Positions 45,472 to 55,555 of a stretch of DNA of 64,000 nt are shown piece after piece. A program made the translations under genes and the position numbers. The notes beneath the pieces are model-generated. The model did no database searches and was not told where the DNA came from. It was given only the letters and a program-made list of their open reading frames with translations. How positions within the stretch are numbered: position 1 is the first letter of the stretch; each line of letters begins with the position of its first letter. The stretch spans positions 4,402,001 through 4,466,000 of the forward strand of contig NZ_CP055930.1 in the NCBI RefSeq assembly GCF_013927005.1, read 5' to 3'. The DNA is from Enterobacter sp. RHBSTW-00175. GTDB taxonomy: Bacteria > Pseudomonadota > Gammaproteobacteria > Enterobacterales > Enterobacteriaceae.

Positions 45472-47067
45472 TTAATTCTCCGCAAAAAACACTTTTCTGC
45501 GTGGCCGGGACGCGGGTTTCTCTGCCGCTTTTGCCATCGCTTTTCCTCTCTCTGCGCATTCCGCCAGCCCCTGAACAAAAGGCTGATCGTGCATGAGCCA
45601 GGGGATTGCGCCAAAGGCTACCCGTCCGCACTGCGATTCGGGCGCCTGCAACGTATAGTCCTCTCCTACGTCCGGTATTTCATCTCCTGTAGTCAGAAGC
45701 TGCTTACGAAGTGTCGGGAAGGGCAGGTCTTTGGTTTTAAGTGGTTTTTGTCCGCGCGCATCGATAAATACATCGAATTGCCAGGTGTCGTCCTGGGTCG
45801 TGATAACCGTATGGTCATTGCCGATATTCAGTTCGTACTCATTCCCAAGTGTCAGAACGCTAATGATCCCCGCCTCTCGCAGTGCCAGTAACCGGCGAAT
45901 GGACTGCGGCGGGATGGCGGCATAGTTATCAATAAATACCCGCGCCAGCCCCATTTTAAAACGCTCACTGTCTTTCTCGTTAAGGTGAGGGACAATTTCC
46001 CCCACCACGTCGTGTAACCGCAGGACGGTATAGCGCCAGGCGACGGTGCGTTTTTCATGTTTGTTCCGCACCACCTCCTGTAAGTTGTCTTCTGCCCATA
46101 AGAACGGATCGTGCTTTTTGCGATCGGCAAACCAGGCATCAAGGAGTGTGTCGGCATTCAGCCTGTGAAGCGCAATTGCGTCGCACCACTGCGGGTCGGC
46201 ATTCCTGAGCTCTTTCACCATGAGAGCAAATATCCGGTCGAGCAGTCCGTTAGCGCCTTTTTTGATTTCAGCCTCTGCGACTGCGGGGGTCAATATGGCG
46301 AGCGGTTCATACGGGATCGGGCAATAAAAATCGGCCTCCGGCAGGATCCCGGTGCGCGACATTAATGTAATTTTCAGCCCCTGACTTTTTTCCGCCAGCC
46401 TGAACTGGTCGTCGACAAACGTTCCGTGCTGCATAACCACCGCCATGGCGGCATCCAGTCCGCTCAGGGAGGTGCCCATAATGCCGACGCGGCAGGGACG
46501 GATTTTCGCGTCCATCAGCCCGGACCATGGGCTTGGGAAGTAGGCGCGGGTGGCTTCATCATCGTCGGGCCAGACGTGGCCGGTGGCAACGATGGCAAGG
46601 TCCACGCTCTCCCTGAAGGGTTTATCGTTTACCGAAAGGGCGACTCCGTCTGCGTGGGCATCGATATCGGTCACACAGGTTGATTCGTATACCTGCACCT
46701 CAAAACCACGCTTTCTGGCCTCTGCGACAATGGCTAAAAATCGATCGCGGAAATACTCGCCCAGTAAAATACGCGGTAAAAACTGGCGGTCATGCAGTGA
46801 AGTTTTATCAACGCCATACCGGGCGAGATGGGTCTGACTCTGTGTCTTAAGCCAGTCGAGATAGGTGATGAAGATGGGGGGGATTTCAATACTCGCAATG
46901 TTCGCCAGCATCAGGCGCGAATTATCCTCAACGCTGTATGGCATCCCAACTCCGGCTTCCTTTTCCTGCTCAAAGACGGAGATCGAGAGGGGTGTTTTGT
47001 TATTCAGCAGAGCAAAAAAGGTATATATCCCGGTGGGACCCGAACCGATAATGGCGATTTTCTTCAT
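45472..47067 (-). CDS. ydhS: FAD/NAD(P)-binding protein YdhS
   Basis: The 531-residue protein starts MKKIAIIGSGPTGIYTFFAL with a Rossmann GxGPTG dinucleotide loop and has a second motif, GIMGTSLSGLDAAMA, near residue 195. It is closely similar to E. coli YdhS (534 residues). The reaction is not established. In E. coli it follows the ydhYVWXUT redox genes, which are absent here. Confidence 0.9.
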   Translation of the reverse strand: MKKIAIIGSGPTGIYTFFALLNNKTPLSISVFEQEKEAGVGMPYSVEDNSRLMLANIASIEIPPIFITYLDWLKTQSQTHLARYGVDKTSLHDRQFLPRILLGEYFRDRFLAIVAEARKRGFEVQVYESTCVTDIDAHADGVALSVNDKPFRESVDLAIVATGHVWPDDDEATRAYFPSPWSGLMDAKIRPCRVGIMGTSLSGLDAAMAVVMQHGTFVDDQFRLAEKSQGLKITLMSRTGILPEADFYCPIPYEPLAILTPAVAEAEIKKGANGLLDRIFALMVKELRNADPQWCDAIALHRLNADTLLDAWFADRKKHDPFLWAEDNLQEVVRNKHEKRTVAWRYTVLRLHDVVGEIVPHLNEKDSERFKMGLARVFIDNYAAIPPQSIRRLLALREAGIISVLTLGNEYELNIGNDHTVITTQDDTWQFDVFIDARGQKPLKTKDLPFPTLRKQLLTTGDEIPDVGEDYTLQAPESQCGRVAFGAIPWLMHDQPFVQGLAECAERGKAMAKAAEKPASRPRRKVFFAEN

Positions 47068-47184
47068 CGACGGTATTCCTGCGTTTTTTCATGAGAAAAG
47101 CGTAGCAGGTGAAGAATTAATAAATCAGGAAATTGGGATTATTCAGAATACTAAGAGAGGATTTGCACCATTTCAGGACTGAAA

Positions 47185-47261
47185 TGGTGCGTCCGAGTGG
47201 ACTCGAACCACCGACCCCCACCATGTCAAGGTGGTGCTCTAACCAACTGAGCTACGGACGC
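47185..47261 (-). tRNA. valW: tRNA-Val (anticodon GAC)
   Basis: The minus strand gives a 77 nt cloverleaf starting GCGTCCGTAGCTCAG. The D arm is GCTCAGTTGGTTAGAGC, the anticodon GAC sits in CCTTGACATGG, the T loop is GGTTCGAGTCC, and CCA is encoded. It is one of a tandem pair that matches valV/valW of E. coli; which copy is which is not certain. Confidence 0.96.
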
Positions 47262-47265
47262 AGAA

Positions 47266-47342
47266 TGGTGCGTTCAATTGGACTCGAACCAACGACCCCC
47301 ACCATGTCAAGGTGGTGCTCTAACCAACTGAGCTATGAACGC
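47266..47342 (-). tRNA. valV: tRNA-Val (anticodon GAC)
   Basis: A second 77 nt tRNA starts GCGTTCATAGCTCAG, with the same GAC anticodon and encoded CCA, 4 bp from the other copy. The two differ in paired changes in the acceptor and T stems, which preserve base pairing. They should be processed from one transcript. Confidence 0.96.
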
Positions 47343-47465
47343 AACGTGTTGTCGGCGACAACGGGGACGAATATTAGCGGCACTGCCCGGATGAGGCAAG
47401 AGGGAAAATGCAATTTTCTCTCAGATTTCACGCAATTGCTTTATTCCCGCGCAAAATGAAGAGAA

Positions 47466-47489
47466 AGTAGCCGCTTGCCAGCGGCTACT
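47466..47489 (-). terminator. Terminator of mdtK
   Basis: A perfect stem AGTAGCCGCT / AGCGGCTACT with a 4 bp loop; the minus strand continues TTTCTCTTC. Confidence 0.75.
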
Positions 47490-47495
47490 GTGCAT

Positions 47496-48869
47496 TTAAC
47501 GTGCTGCACGTTGCAAAATGACGGCCGAAGACTGACGTTGCAGGAAGCGCATACGCAGCATCATCAGGATAGCCGCTGACGTTAAGCCGATGATAAAGCC
47601 CATCCAGAATCCGGCAGGCCCCATACGGTCAACCACCAGGTCGGTCAGCGCCAGGATATAGCCAGTAGGCAGCCCAAGAACCCAATACGCTGTAAAGGTA
47701 ATAAAGAAGATAGAACGCGTATCTTTATACCCACGCAGGATCCCGCTGCCGATAACCTGAATCGAATCTGAAATCTGGTATACCGCCGCCAGCAGCATCA
47801 GGTGCGATGCCAGGAGAACCACTTCCGGGTTGTCGTTATAGAGCAGGGCAATCTGCTCACGCAGTGTGACGGTAAACAGTGCGGTACACACTGCCATACA
47901 AACGCCCACGCCTAACCCGGTACGCGCCGCCGTTTGCGCATCAATGGTTGAACCTTGCCCCAGACGGAAACCGACACGAATGGTGACCGCCGCAGCCAGT
48001 GACAACGGCATGACGAACATTAGCGAACTAAAGTTCAGCGCTATCTGGTGCCCGGCCACATTTATGATGCCCAGCGGAGACACCAGCAGCGCAACCACCG
48101 CGAACAGCGTCACTTCAAAGAACAGCGCCAGCGCAATCGGCAGACCGAGCTGCACAAGACGGGTCAGGATAGCCATATCAGGCTTACTGAAAGGCTCATC
48201 GTTACGGATATCACGCATTGAGCGCGCGCGTTTGACATAGGTCATCATGCTAAAGAACATGACCCAGAACACCGCCGCAGTCGCCACACCACAACCGACG
48301 CCACCCAGTTCAGGCATCCCGAAGTGCCCGTAAATAAAGATGTAGTTCACCGGAATATTCACCAGCAGGCCGATGAAACCCATCACCATGCCGGGCTTGG
48401 TTTTTGCCAGCCCTTCGCACTGGTTACGCGCCACCTGGAAGAAGAGATATCCCGGCGTGCCCCACAGTAATGCGCGCAGATAGCCCACGGCCTTATCCGC
48501 GAGGGCAGGGTCGATATTATGCATGGATCGGATAATGTGGCCTGCGTTCCAGAGCACGGCCATAATCAGCACAGAAACTGAACCCGCCAGCCAGAATCCC
48601 TGACGCACCTGGTGTGCGATACGCTCGCGACGCCCGGAGCCGTTCAACTGCGCGATAATCGGGGTCAGGGCCAGCAACAGACCATGGCCAAAGAGAATGG
48701 CCGGCAGCCAGATAGAGGTTCCGATTGCAACGGCGGCCATATCGGTGGCGCTATAGCCACCTGCCATCACCGTATCCACAAATCCCATTGCGGTTTGGGC
48801 AACCTGCGCGATGATCACTGGTATAGCCAGTGCCAACAACTGACGCGCTTCATTCATGTACTTCTGCAC
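47496..48869 (-). CDS. mdtK: Multidrug/Na+ antiporter MdtK (MATE family)
   Basis: The 457-residue protein has twelve membrane segments and the two-fold MATE repeat, starting [20 protein letters not shown]. The conserved cation-site acidic residues lie in the [15 protein letters not shown] region. It exports drugs such as fluoroquinolones in exchange for cations. It is divergent from ribE, as in E. coli. Confidence 0.95.
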   Translation of the reverse strand: MQKYMNEARQLLALAIPVIIAQVAQTAMGFVDTVMAGGYSATDMAAVAIGTSIWLPAILFGHGLLLALTPIIAQLNGSGRRERIAHQVRQGFWLAGSVSVLIMAVLWNAGHIIRSMHNIDPALADKAVGYLRALLWGTPGYLFFQVARNQCEGLAKTKPGMVMGFIGLLVNIPVNYIFIYGHFGMPELGGVGCGVATAAVFWVMFFSMMTYVKRARSMRDIRNDEPFSKPDMAILTRLVQLGLPIALALFFEVTLFAVVALLVSPLGIINVAGHQIALNFSSLMFVMPLSLAAAVTIRVGFRLGQGSTIDAQTAARTGLGVGVCMAVCTALFTVTLREQIALLYNDNPEVVLLASHLMLLAAVYQISDSIQVIGSGILRGYKDTRSIFFITFTAYWVLGLPTGYILALTDLVVDRMGPAGFWMGFIIGLTSAAILMMLRMRFLQRQSSAVILQRAAR

Positions 48870-49093
48870 GTGAACACCTTTGTATTGTAGTTATTTGAGA
48901 GACTAAAAAAGCCGCCGTTACTGGCAGCAAGAAGAAAATGCAGGGGGATGGCAGCTATTGTAGCGGGCTTTAACTAATTATCTAGTGAAAAAATAGCCAG
49001 AAAATGCGCTCCACTGGCAACCTGTTTTTCCAACTGTTATTGTGGTGGGATTAAACGGTGTCAGTACCGTCCGAAGAAACAGGAGTTGTAAGC

Positions 49094-49732
49094 ATGTTTA
49101 CTGGTATTGTTCAGGGCACGGCTAAACTGGTGTCCATTGATGAGAAACCCAATTTCCGCACCCATGTTGTCGAGCTGCCAGAATATATGCTCGATGGCCT
49201 GGAAACCGGGGCGTCGGTTGCGCATAACGGCTGCTGCCTGACGGTCACTGAAATAAACGGCAACCACATCAGCTTTGATTTAATGAAAGAAACGCTGCGC
49301 ATCACTAATCTGGGTGAACTGGTGGTTGGCGATAGCGTCAACGTCGAGCGTGCGGCGAAGTTCAGCGATGAGATCGGCGGGCATTTGATGTCTGGCCATA
49401 TCATGACGACAGCTGAAGTTGCGAAAATCCTGACCTCTGAAAATAACCGCCAAATCTGGTTTAAAGTGCAGGATACGACATTAATGAAATACATCCTGTA
49501 CAAAGGATATATTGGCATTGATGGTATTAGCCTGACGGTAGGCGAAGTGACGCCAACGCGTTTTTGCGTGCATTTAATTCCTGAAACATTACAGCGCACC
49601 ACGCTGGGCGCTAAAAAACTGGGGCATCGCGTGAATATTGAAATAGATCCGCAAACGCAGGCGGTTGTGGATACCGTTGAGCGCGTGCTGGCGGCAAAAG
49701 AAGCCGCAGTAATAAAATCAGAAGAAGAATAA
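49094..49732 (+). CDS. ribE: Riboflavin synthase
   Basis: The 212-residue protein has two lumazine-binding barrels, each with the MFTGIVQG- or CLTVTE-type core, and makes riboflavin by dismutating two molecules of 6,7-dimethyl-8-ribityllumazine. E. coli calls the gene ribC or ribE. I chose 49094, where the family starts and AGGAG precedes; the frame opens at 49058. Its terminator has been split by a miniature element starting 20 bp after the stop. Confidence 0.96.
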   Translation: MFTGIVQGTAKLVSIDEKPNFRTHVVELPEYMLDGLETGASVAHNGCCLTVTEINGNHISFDLMKETLRITNLGELVVGDSVNVERAAKFSDEIGGHLMSGHIMTTAEVAKILTSENNRQIWFKVQDTTLMKYILYKGYIGIDGISLTVGEVTPTRFCVHLIPETLQRTTLGAKKLGHRVNIEIDPQTQAVVDTVERVLAAKEAAVIKSEEE

Positions 49733-49739
49733 AAAATAA

Positions 49740-50275
49740 CCCCGGCTATCCGTAATGCTTGTCAGTTAAGCTCGGTGCAGGGTTCCGTTCACCTTAATAC
49801 CCGCAGAAAATAATTCGTTCAGAACACGTGAACGGGATAAGGGGGCCACCGCGGCCCCCTTATCAATCCCCGCGGCCCGCAAAGAAATCGGTGCTTCGCA
49901 CTGCGCTCACCTCCCGACCGTTTGCCTGCGGTCGGCTCGACTCGACATCCTGTCTCATTTCGCCTCTGGCCGCCATCCCTGGCGTCCAGCCCTTGTCATC
50001 CGGCCTCCGGTTCGCCGATTTCTGCGGGACTCAACATCCGTGCCACTTTCAGGCCGCAGAGAAGGTTGAGGGAGCGTGAGTCCGGCTGAAAATCGCCGAA
50101 GCGGCGATTTTCTTTGCCGGGAGCCGGGATTGCTAAGGGGGCGGCGACCCCCTTAGCACGTTCACCACAGCGGATTAGGCAGGTAGCAGGAGAGTCTGAG
50201 TGAACGGAACGATGCCACTAAAATAACAGAGTGGCTTAATATCGCTTAACTGACTGGTATAACCCCGGCTATCCG
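49740..50275. repeat. 13 bp target-site duplication flanking the insert
   Basis: CCCCGGCTATCCG occurs at 49740-49752 and again at 50263-50275, directly outside the element ends. The identical stretch is 17 bp if ATAA is included. IS4-family elements typically make 11-13 bp duplications. Confidence 0.8.
49753..50262. mobile_element. IS4-like miniature inverted-repeat element (about 510 bp) in the ribE terminator
   Basis: The left end TAATGCTTGTCAGTTAAGC and the right end (minus strand TTATACCAGTCAGTTAAGC) match at 14 of 19 positions and resemble the IS4 end TAATGCCGATCAGTTAAG. Inside each end is a second inverted pair (GTTCCGTTCAC / GTGAACGGAAC) and GC-rich hairpins. No transposase frame is present, so it would move only with help from a full element. 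It split the ribE terminator stem. Confidence 0.75.
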
Positions 50276-50287
50276 GGGTTATTTTTT
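50261..50287 (+). terminator. Rebuilt ribE terminator downstream of the element
   Basis: The stem AACCCCGG / CCGGGGTT followed by ATTTTTT is complete here because the target duplication restored it; the copy at 49738 has lost its right arm. It overlaps the cfa stop. Confidence 0.75.
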
Positions 50288-51434
50288 AGCGGGCGACCCG
50301 CAAACCATGTTCAACACCATGACTGAAAACCACCTGCCATAGCTGTATATCACGCGCCCTGAATGCACCCGCGCAGGCGTTCAGGTAATATATGAACATC
50401 CGTTTGAATCGTTCGGAATAGTTGTCGGCAATCTCTGGCCAGGCATCGAGAAAACGCGACTGCCATGCCATCAACGTGGTGTCGTAATCTGCGCCAAAGT
50501 TATGCCAGTCCTCCACAATAAAGTGGGGTTCGCTGGCGTTCGCTATCTGGCGAACCGACGGTAAACAGCCATTCGGAAAGATGTATTTATTGATCCATGG
50601 ATCAACACTATGGTCGGTCTTTTTCGAACCAATGGTGTGAAGCAGGAAGATGCCATCCGGTTTCAGATTACGGTCTGCTACCGAAAAATAGGTTCTGTAG
50701 TTTTTAGGCCCAACGTGCTCGAACATCCCGACAGAGACAATGCGGTCGAACTGATCGTGTAGCTCGCGGTAATCCTGGAGCAGAATATTGACGTCCAGGT
50801 CGTGACACCGCTCCTGCGCCATTTTCTGCTGTTCTGCAGAGATGGTCACACCTACCACGCTGACACCGTAGTTTTTCGCCATATAGTATGCAAGACCACC
50901 CCAGCCGCAGCCGATATCCAGCACGCGCATCCCCGGCTGTAACTGCAATTTCTCGCAGATCAGACGCAGTTTCGCCTGCTGGGCCTCTTCAAGCGTCGAG
51001 GCCTCTTTCCAGTAGGCACAAGAGTATTGCATGTAGGGATCAAGCATCCGGCTAAAGAGGTCATTACCCAGATCGTAATGCTCTTTACCCACGATCCATG
51101 CCCGTTTTTTGCTTTGCAGGTTGAACAAGCGGGCAGCAGCGACACGCAGGGTATCCTTCACATTACGGGGAAGCTGACTCTCCAGCCCGGCGCGTAAAAC
51201 GCTTGAGAAAAAGATATCCAGCCGCTCGCATTCCCACCAGCCATCCATATAACTTTCACCCAGTCCTAACGATCCCTCCTGCAATACACGCTTGAAAAAA
51301 TCGGGATGTTTGATTTGGGGATCGGATGGGGAAGGCCCGTTGATAGTGATGCCTGCACGACCCAATAGTTCAGTGACGATCCGGGACCAGTTGTCGTCCG
51401 GAACGCTGACTTCTTCTATACACGATGAACTCAT
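50286..51434 (-). CDS. cfa: Cyclopropane-fatty-acyl-phospholipid synthase
   Basis: The 382-residue enzyme uses S-adenosylmethionine to cyclopropanate unsaturated acyl chains in membrane lipids, mainly in stationary phase and acid stress. The SAM-binding motif VLDIGCGWGGLAYYMA and the catalytic GMFEHVGPKNYRTYF region are present. The start has GGAG upstream. Its long leader (51435-51587) has no gene. Confidence 0.96.
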   Translation of the reverse strand: MSSSCIEEVSVPDDNWSRIVTELLGRAGITINGPSPSDPQIKHPDFFKRVLQEGSLGLGESYMDGWWECERLDIFFSSVLRAGLESQLPRNVKDTLRVAAARLFNLQSKKRAWIVGKEHYDLGNDLFSRMLDPYMQYSCAYWKEASTLEEAQQAKLRLICEKLQLQPGMRVLDIGCGWGGLAYYMAKNYGVSVVGVTISAEQQKMAQERCHDLDVNILLQDYRELHDQFDRIVSVGMFEHVGPKNYRTYFSVADRNLKPDGIFLLHTIGSKKTDHSVDPWINKYIFPNGCLPSVRQIANASEPHFIVEDWHNFGADYDTTLMAWQSRFLDAWPEIADNYSERFKRMFIYYLNACAGAFRARDIQLWQVVFSHGVEHGLRVAR

Positions 51435-51587
51435 AGCTTCTCCATCACCTTGCTGTGATCAGAACCTTCAAACAGCGTAGACGCTTTTTTTGGTTTGTGA
51501 GAAATCTCACGGTATTACGCCCCGTGAGGCTAGTATCCGACGTAGAACAGAGGAAGGGAGATAACCCTTGCCGAAAGGCCTTCCATG

Positions 51588-51615
51588 GTAAAACGGGAGC
51601 ACTCCGGCTCCCGTT
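51588..51615 (-). terminator. Terminator of punC
   Basis: The minus strand stem AACGGGAGC / GCTCCCGTT is followed by TTTT, between punC and the cfa promoter. Confidence 0.8.
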
Positions 51616-51735
51616 AACACTTAATATTTATCGTATTTAATCGAACCAAATTTAGTATAGGCCTCAAAATTTGGTGATTCAATAGAAAATTCTTAGCAAC
51701 CTAATCACTGAAATGTAACATAATTGCTGGTGCGA

Positions 51736-52935
51736 TTATGCGTGCGATGTTTCAGCCTGGGCTGCCGTATTATCCTCACGGTGTGCCGATGACTGCATCT
51801 GATAGCCGATGCCAGCAAGTGCAACGGTAACCAGCATCACGCTGGTGGTGGTGAGCAGTGGTGTTGCAATCAGTGCCGATACCACCAGGCTTGCCAGGAA
51901 GCACAGCCCCAGTTGCAGTGTGTTCTGCAAGGCTGCCGCACGGCCCGTTGCCTGTGGGAACGGCCGTAAAGCCTGCGCCACCACAATCGGGTAAATGGCA
52001 CCGTTAGCAATTGCCATCACACAGAATGGAATCAGGATTTCCGCCAGACCAGCACCCGGAATAAAGCCGACGGCCCAGGTACCAATAACGCTTAAAGCGT
52101 ACAGCGCCAGCAGCCAGGGTAACATCTGCTGCCCCTGCCATTTTTGCAGCGCCGCACGGCAACCGTAACCGCCCACCAGGAAGGCGATAGTCTGTGGAAC
52201 ATAGCTCAGGCCGATGGCCGCCGGGCTGTACCCCATATCGTGCAGAATAAAGGGTGAGCCGGTCAGCCATGCAAAGAAGCTGGCTGAACAGGCGGCGTAG
52301 ATAAGCACGTTGCCGCGGTACGCTTTGGTGCGCAGCAAAGAGGTAAAGGTAATTGGCTTCGCTTCCGGATGTGTCTCTTTTTTATGCGCAGGTTTCAGGG
52401 CGAATGCGGGCAGCATCAGCACCAGAGTGATGGCAAACAGGGTGGCGAAAATCGCCTGCCAGTCGAAATGCGCCAGGATCCAACTGCCCAGCAGTGGTGC
52501 AAGCGCGGGAGAGAGGCCTACCAGCGGCATAATAGTGGCAAAAATTCGATTGGTCCGTGAAGCCGGATAGTAATCCGTCACCAGCGCCTGCCAGGTGACC
52601 GCTGCGGCACAAACGCCGACGGCCTGAACAAAACGCAGCACCAGTAACCAGGTCGCATCGCGTACCCACAACATCCCAAGACAGCCTACGGCAAAAATTG
52701 CCAGACCCAGTAACAGCACTGGTTTACGACCAAAACGGTCGGAGAGCGGCCCCCACAGCAGTTGTGCAAAGGCAAAACCGGCGAGGAACAAACTCAGGCT
52801 GGCGCTAATGGCCGCGGCAGGCGTTTGCAAATCTTCCTGCATTGCAGCGAATGCGGGTAAGTACATATCGGTAGCTAAAAAGCCCAGCACGCTTAAGCCG
52901 CCGAGCCAGACTAGAAAACCTTTCCTGGGTTGCAT
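51736..52935 (-). CDS. punC: Purine nucleoside transporter PunC (YdhC, MFS)
   Basis: The 399-residue MFS protein of the Bcr/CflA type has twelve membrane segments and the loop [20 protein letters not shown]. coli YdhC has been renamed PunC as a purine transporter activated by PunR. It is divergent from punR across a 114 bp gap. The start has AAGGAG upstream. Confidence 0.92.
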   Translation of the reverse strand: MQPRKGFLVWLGGLSVLGFLATDMYLPAFAAMQEDLQTPAAAISASLSLFLAGFAFAQLLWGPLSDRFGRKPVLLLGLAIFAVGCLGMLWVRDATWLLVLRFVQAVGVCAAAVTWQALVTDYYPASRTNRIFATIMPLVGLSPALAPLLGSWILAHFDWQAIFATLFAITLVLMLPAFALKPAHKKETHPEAKPITFTSLLRTKAYRGNVLIYAACSASFFAWLTGSPFILHDMGYSPAAIGLSYVPQTIAFLVGGYGCRAALQKWQGQQMLPWLLALYALSVIGTWAVGFIPGAGLAEILIPFCVMAIANGAIYPIVVAQALRPFPQATGRAAALQNTLQLGLCFLASLVVSALIATPLLTTTSVMLVTVALAGIGYQMQSSAHREDNTAAQAETSHA

Positions 52936-53049
52936 TGTTTTATTCTCCTTAAGGAGGCAGGGTACGTTGGCGCAGAGTGTAGGGAGTGCAAAGCGGCTTG
53001 TGAAACGCTAATATTTGGCGGGTGCATTCAAATTTTTTGCAGGCAGAAA

Positions 53050-53961
53050 ATGTGGTCAGATTATTCTCTTGAAGTTGTGGATGCTGTCGCCCGTAACGGC
53101 AGCTTCAGCGGAGCCGCGCAGGAACTACACCGCGTCCCCTCGGCCATTAGCTACACGGTGCGTCAGCTTGAGGAGTGGCTGGCCGTTCCGCTGTTTGAAC
53201 GCCGCCATCGCGACGTGGAGTTAACGCCTGCCGGGGCGTGGTTTTTGAAAGAAGGGCGTTCTGTTATCAAAAAAATGCAGATCACTCGTGAACAGTGTCA
53301 GCAGATTGCTAATGGCTGGCGAGGTCATCTTTCTATTGCGGTGGATAACATCGTAAAACCCGAACGTACCCGGCAGATGATTGTCGATTTTTATCGCCAC
53401 TTCTCCGATGTCGAGCTGCGGGTATCGCAGGAAGTCTTTAACGGTGTCTGGGATGCGCTGGCAGATGGCAGGGCAGAGATGGCGATCGGCGCAACACAGG
53501 CCATACCCGTTGGGGGACGTTACGCATTTCGCGATATGGGAATGTTAAGCTGGAAATGCGTGGTGGCAAGCGATCACCCGCTGGCGGCAATGGCAGGGCC
53601 GTTAAGCGATGATACCCTGCGTAACTGGCCATCGCTGGTACTGGAAGATACGTCACGCTCGTTACCCAAGCGTGTGACCTGGCTTCTGGATAACCAGCGA
53701 CGGGTGATTGCGCCCGACTGGGAATCCTCCGCGACCTGCCTTTCTGCCGGGTTGTGTGTGGCAATGGTGCCGGTCCATTTTGCCAGACCACGAATCGATG
53801 CCGGGGAGTGGGTTGCCCTTGAGCTTGAAAACCCATTCCCGGACGCGGCCTGTTGTCTGACCTGGCAGCAAAGTGACGTATCGCCCGCGATGGCCTGGCT
53901 GCTGGATTACCTGGGGGACAGTGAAACGCTGAACAGGGAGTGGTTACGGGAGCCAGATTAA
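53050..53961 (+). CDS. punR: LysR-type regulator PunR (YdhB)
   Basis: The 303-residue protein has an N-terminal winged helix-turn-helix (FSGAAQELHRVPSAISYTVRQ) and a C-terminal LysR effector domain. It is close to E. coli YdhB/PunR, the adenosine-sensing activator of punC. I chose 53050, where homology begins (MWSDYSLEVVDAVARNG); the frame opens at 52930. Confidence 0.92.
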   Translation: MWSDYSLEVVDAVARNGSFSGAAQELHRVPSAISYTVRQLEEWLAVPLFERRHRDVELTPAGAWFLKEGRSVIKKMQITREQCQQIANGWRGHLSIAVDNIVKPERTRQMIVDFYRHFSDVELRVSQEVFNGVWDALADGRAEMAIGATQAIPVGGRYAFRDMGMLSWKCVVASDHPLAAMAGPLSDDTLRNWPSLVLEDTSRSLPKRVTWLLDNQRRVIAPDWESSATCLSAGLCVAMVPVHFARPRIDAGEWVALELENPFPDAACCLTWQQSDVSPAMAWLLDYLGDSETLNREWLREPD

Positions 53962-53977
53962 CTGGCTCCGTACACGA

Positions 53978-55003
53978 TTAACGGCGGTAGTCGCGGAAAG
54001 GACCGTCCGCCACGGAGCGACGTTCGATAAGACGCGGGTGGACTTCAATTGACTGCGACTCTTCACGTTTGTTAACGATCCTGTCCATCAGCATGTTGAA
54101 GGCTGTTTCACCCAGAGAATCTTTCGGTTGATGAATAGTGGTCAGCGCCGGGGTGAAGAAACGCGCGTTGCGCACGTTGTCATACCCGATCACAGAAATA
54201 TCCTGCGGTACGCGCAGACCCAGCTCATCGGCAGCACAAAGCGCACCCATCGCCATAATATCGCCACCGCAGAAGACAGCAGTCGGACGATGCGGCTGGG
54301 AGACTATTTGCTGCATTGCGCGGTAACCGGATTCAGGCTCAAAGTCACCCTGAACAATCCAGTTTTCTGGAACGGTGATCAGTGCTTCTTCCATGGCTTT
54401 CATAAATCCGGCCAGGCGGCCTGCACCGGTGTTGCGCTCCAGTGGACCTGGAATCACGCCAATCTCGCGGTGACCCCGTTCTACCAGATAACGACCGGCC
54501 ATGTAACCGCCTTCAAAGGCGTTATCGATTACTGAGTCAGTAAAATCGGCGTGCGCTTCACCCCAGTCCATCACCACCATTGGGATGTGACGGTACTCTT
54601 CCAGCATGGAGAGCACAGAATCCGGGTATTCGGAACACATGACCAGCAGGCCATCCACGCGTTTTTGCGCCATCATTGACAGATAAGCGCGCTGTTTCTC
54701 ATGGTTGTTCCATGCGTTACCCAGGATCAGGGTATAGCCTTTCTGGAAGCAGTTTTTCTCGACCGCCTCGATTATCTCTGCGAAATATGCAGCTTCGCTG
54801 CTGGTGGCCAGCAAACCAATGGATTTGGTGTGATTAACTTTAAGGCTACGTGCGACCGCGCTTGGCGAATAGTGCAGTTCTTTGATCGCCGCCCAGACGG
54901 CATTACGCGTCTCTTCCGCTACAAAACGGGTTTTGTTAATTACATGTGATACGGTTGTAGTGGAAACGTTTGCGCGTTTTGCCACGTCTTTAATTGTTGC
55001 CAT
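53978..55003 (-). CDS. purR: Purine repressor PurR (LacI family)
   Basis: The 341-residue protein has the LacI-type helix-turn-helix [20 protein letters not shown] with the hinge helix, then a periplasmic-binding-type corepressor domain (hypoxanthine/guanine). It represses purine synthesis genes. It regulates itself through two operators, one in its coding sequence and one 44-61 bp upstream. It converges with punR, separated by 16 bp and a small hairpin. Confidence 0.97.
   Translation of the reverse strand: MATIKDVAKRANVSTTTVSHVINKTRFVAEETRNAVWAAIKELHYSPSAVARSLKVNHTKSIGLLATSSEAAYFAEIIEAVEKNCFQKGYTLILGNAWNNHEKQRAYLSMMAQKRVDGLLVMCSEYPDSVLSMLEEYRHIPMVVMDWGEAHADFTDSVIDNAFEGGYMAGRYLVERGHREIGVIPGPLERNTGAGRLAGFMKAMEEALITVPENWIVQGDFEPESGYRAMQQIVSQPHRPTAVFCGGDIMAMGALCAADELGLRVPQDISVIGYDNVRNARFFTPALTTIHQPKDSLGETAFNMLMDRIVNKREESQSIEVHPRLIERRSVADGPFRDYRR
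54961..54976. promoter_or_regulatory. PurR operator O2 (inside purR)
   Basis: The minus strand reads CGCGCAAACGTTTCCA, a strong PurR match, within codons 10-15 of purR, as in E. coli. Confidence 0.85.
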
Positions 55004-55046
55004 TAAATGTCACTCCAGACCATATCCTAAGCTCCTGAAAAACTTG

Positions 55047-55064
55047 AAGGTAAACGTTTGCCTT
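55047..55064. promoter_or_regulatory. PurR operator O1 of purR
   Basis: The minus strand reads AAGGCAAACGTTTACCTT, an 18 bp near-palindrome with the ANGCAANCGNTTNCNT core, 44 bp upstream of the purR ATG. Confidence 0.88.
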
Positions 55065-55300
55065 CTCTCACCCTTATCACGCAATCTGGAATTGCGACAC
55101 GCCGGGAAAACGACACAGGACGTCAGGAGGGGGTCAATGGCCGGTACGCTAATAAATTTAGCGTGGAATTTTGTCCTATCTTGATGAAAAGGGGAAGAGC
55201 AAAAGTGGATATCAGTTTAAATCCAAGAAGATTTTTGACGTAAACTGTGTAAAAATGAGCAAGCTCACTTTTCGTAAGGTGATTAAAAGGAGAAAAATTG

Positions 55301-55390
55301 ATGAGTACCGATCTTAAGTTTTCGCTGACGACCACCGTTATCGTGCTGGCACTGATTGTTGCAGCTGGTCTGACGGCTGTATTGCACTGA
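55301..55390 (+). CDS. ynhF: Small membrane protein YnhF
   Basis: The 29-residue protein starts MSTDLKFSLTTTVIVLALIV and ends AAGLTAVLH, nearly the same as E. coli YnhF, and is one hydrophobic helix. AAAAGGAG precedes the ATG. It is between purR and ydhP as in E. coli. It is too short for ordinary gene calling and its role is unknown. Confidence 0.93.
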   Translation: MSTDLKFSLTTTVIVLALIVAAGLTAVLH

Positions 55391-55555
55391 TTTACGCGGG
55401 GGGAGAGTTCTCTCCCTCCACATTCCTCGCTGATTGTTACTTCTCCGGCAATAATCTTTTGCCAAATTGTTAACTTCTCATTTTTTGTGATTGGTGTCAT
55501 GCTTTTTGCTTCTTTGTTCTGTGTCGCGGTACGACACGGCATCCGGAGTTGACTC

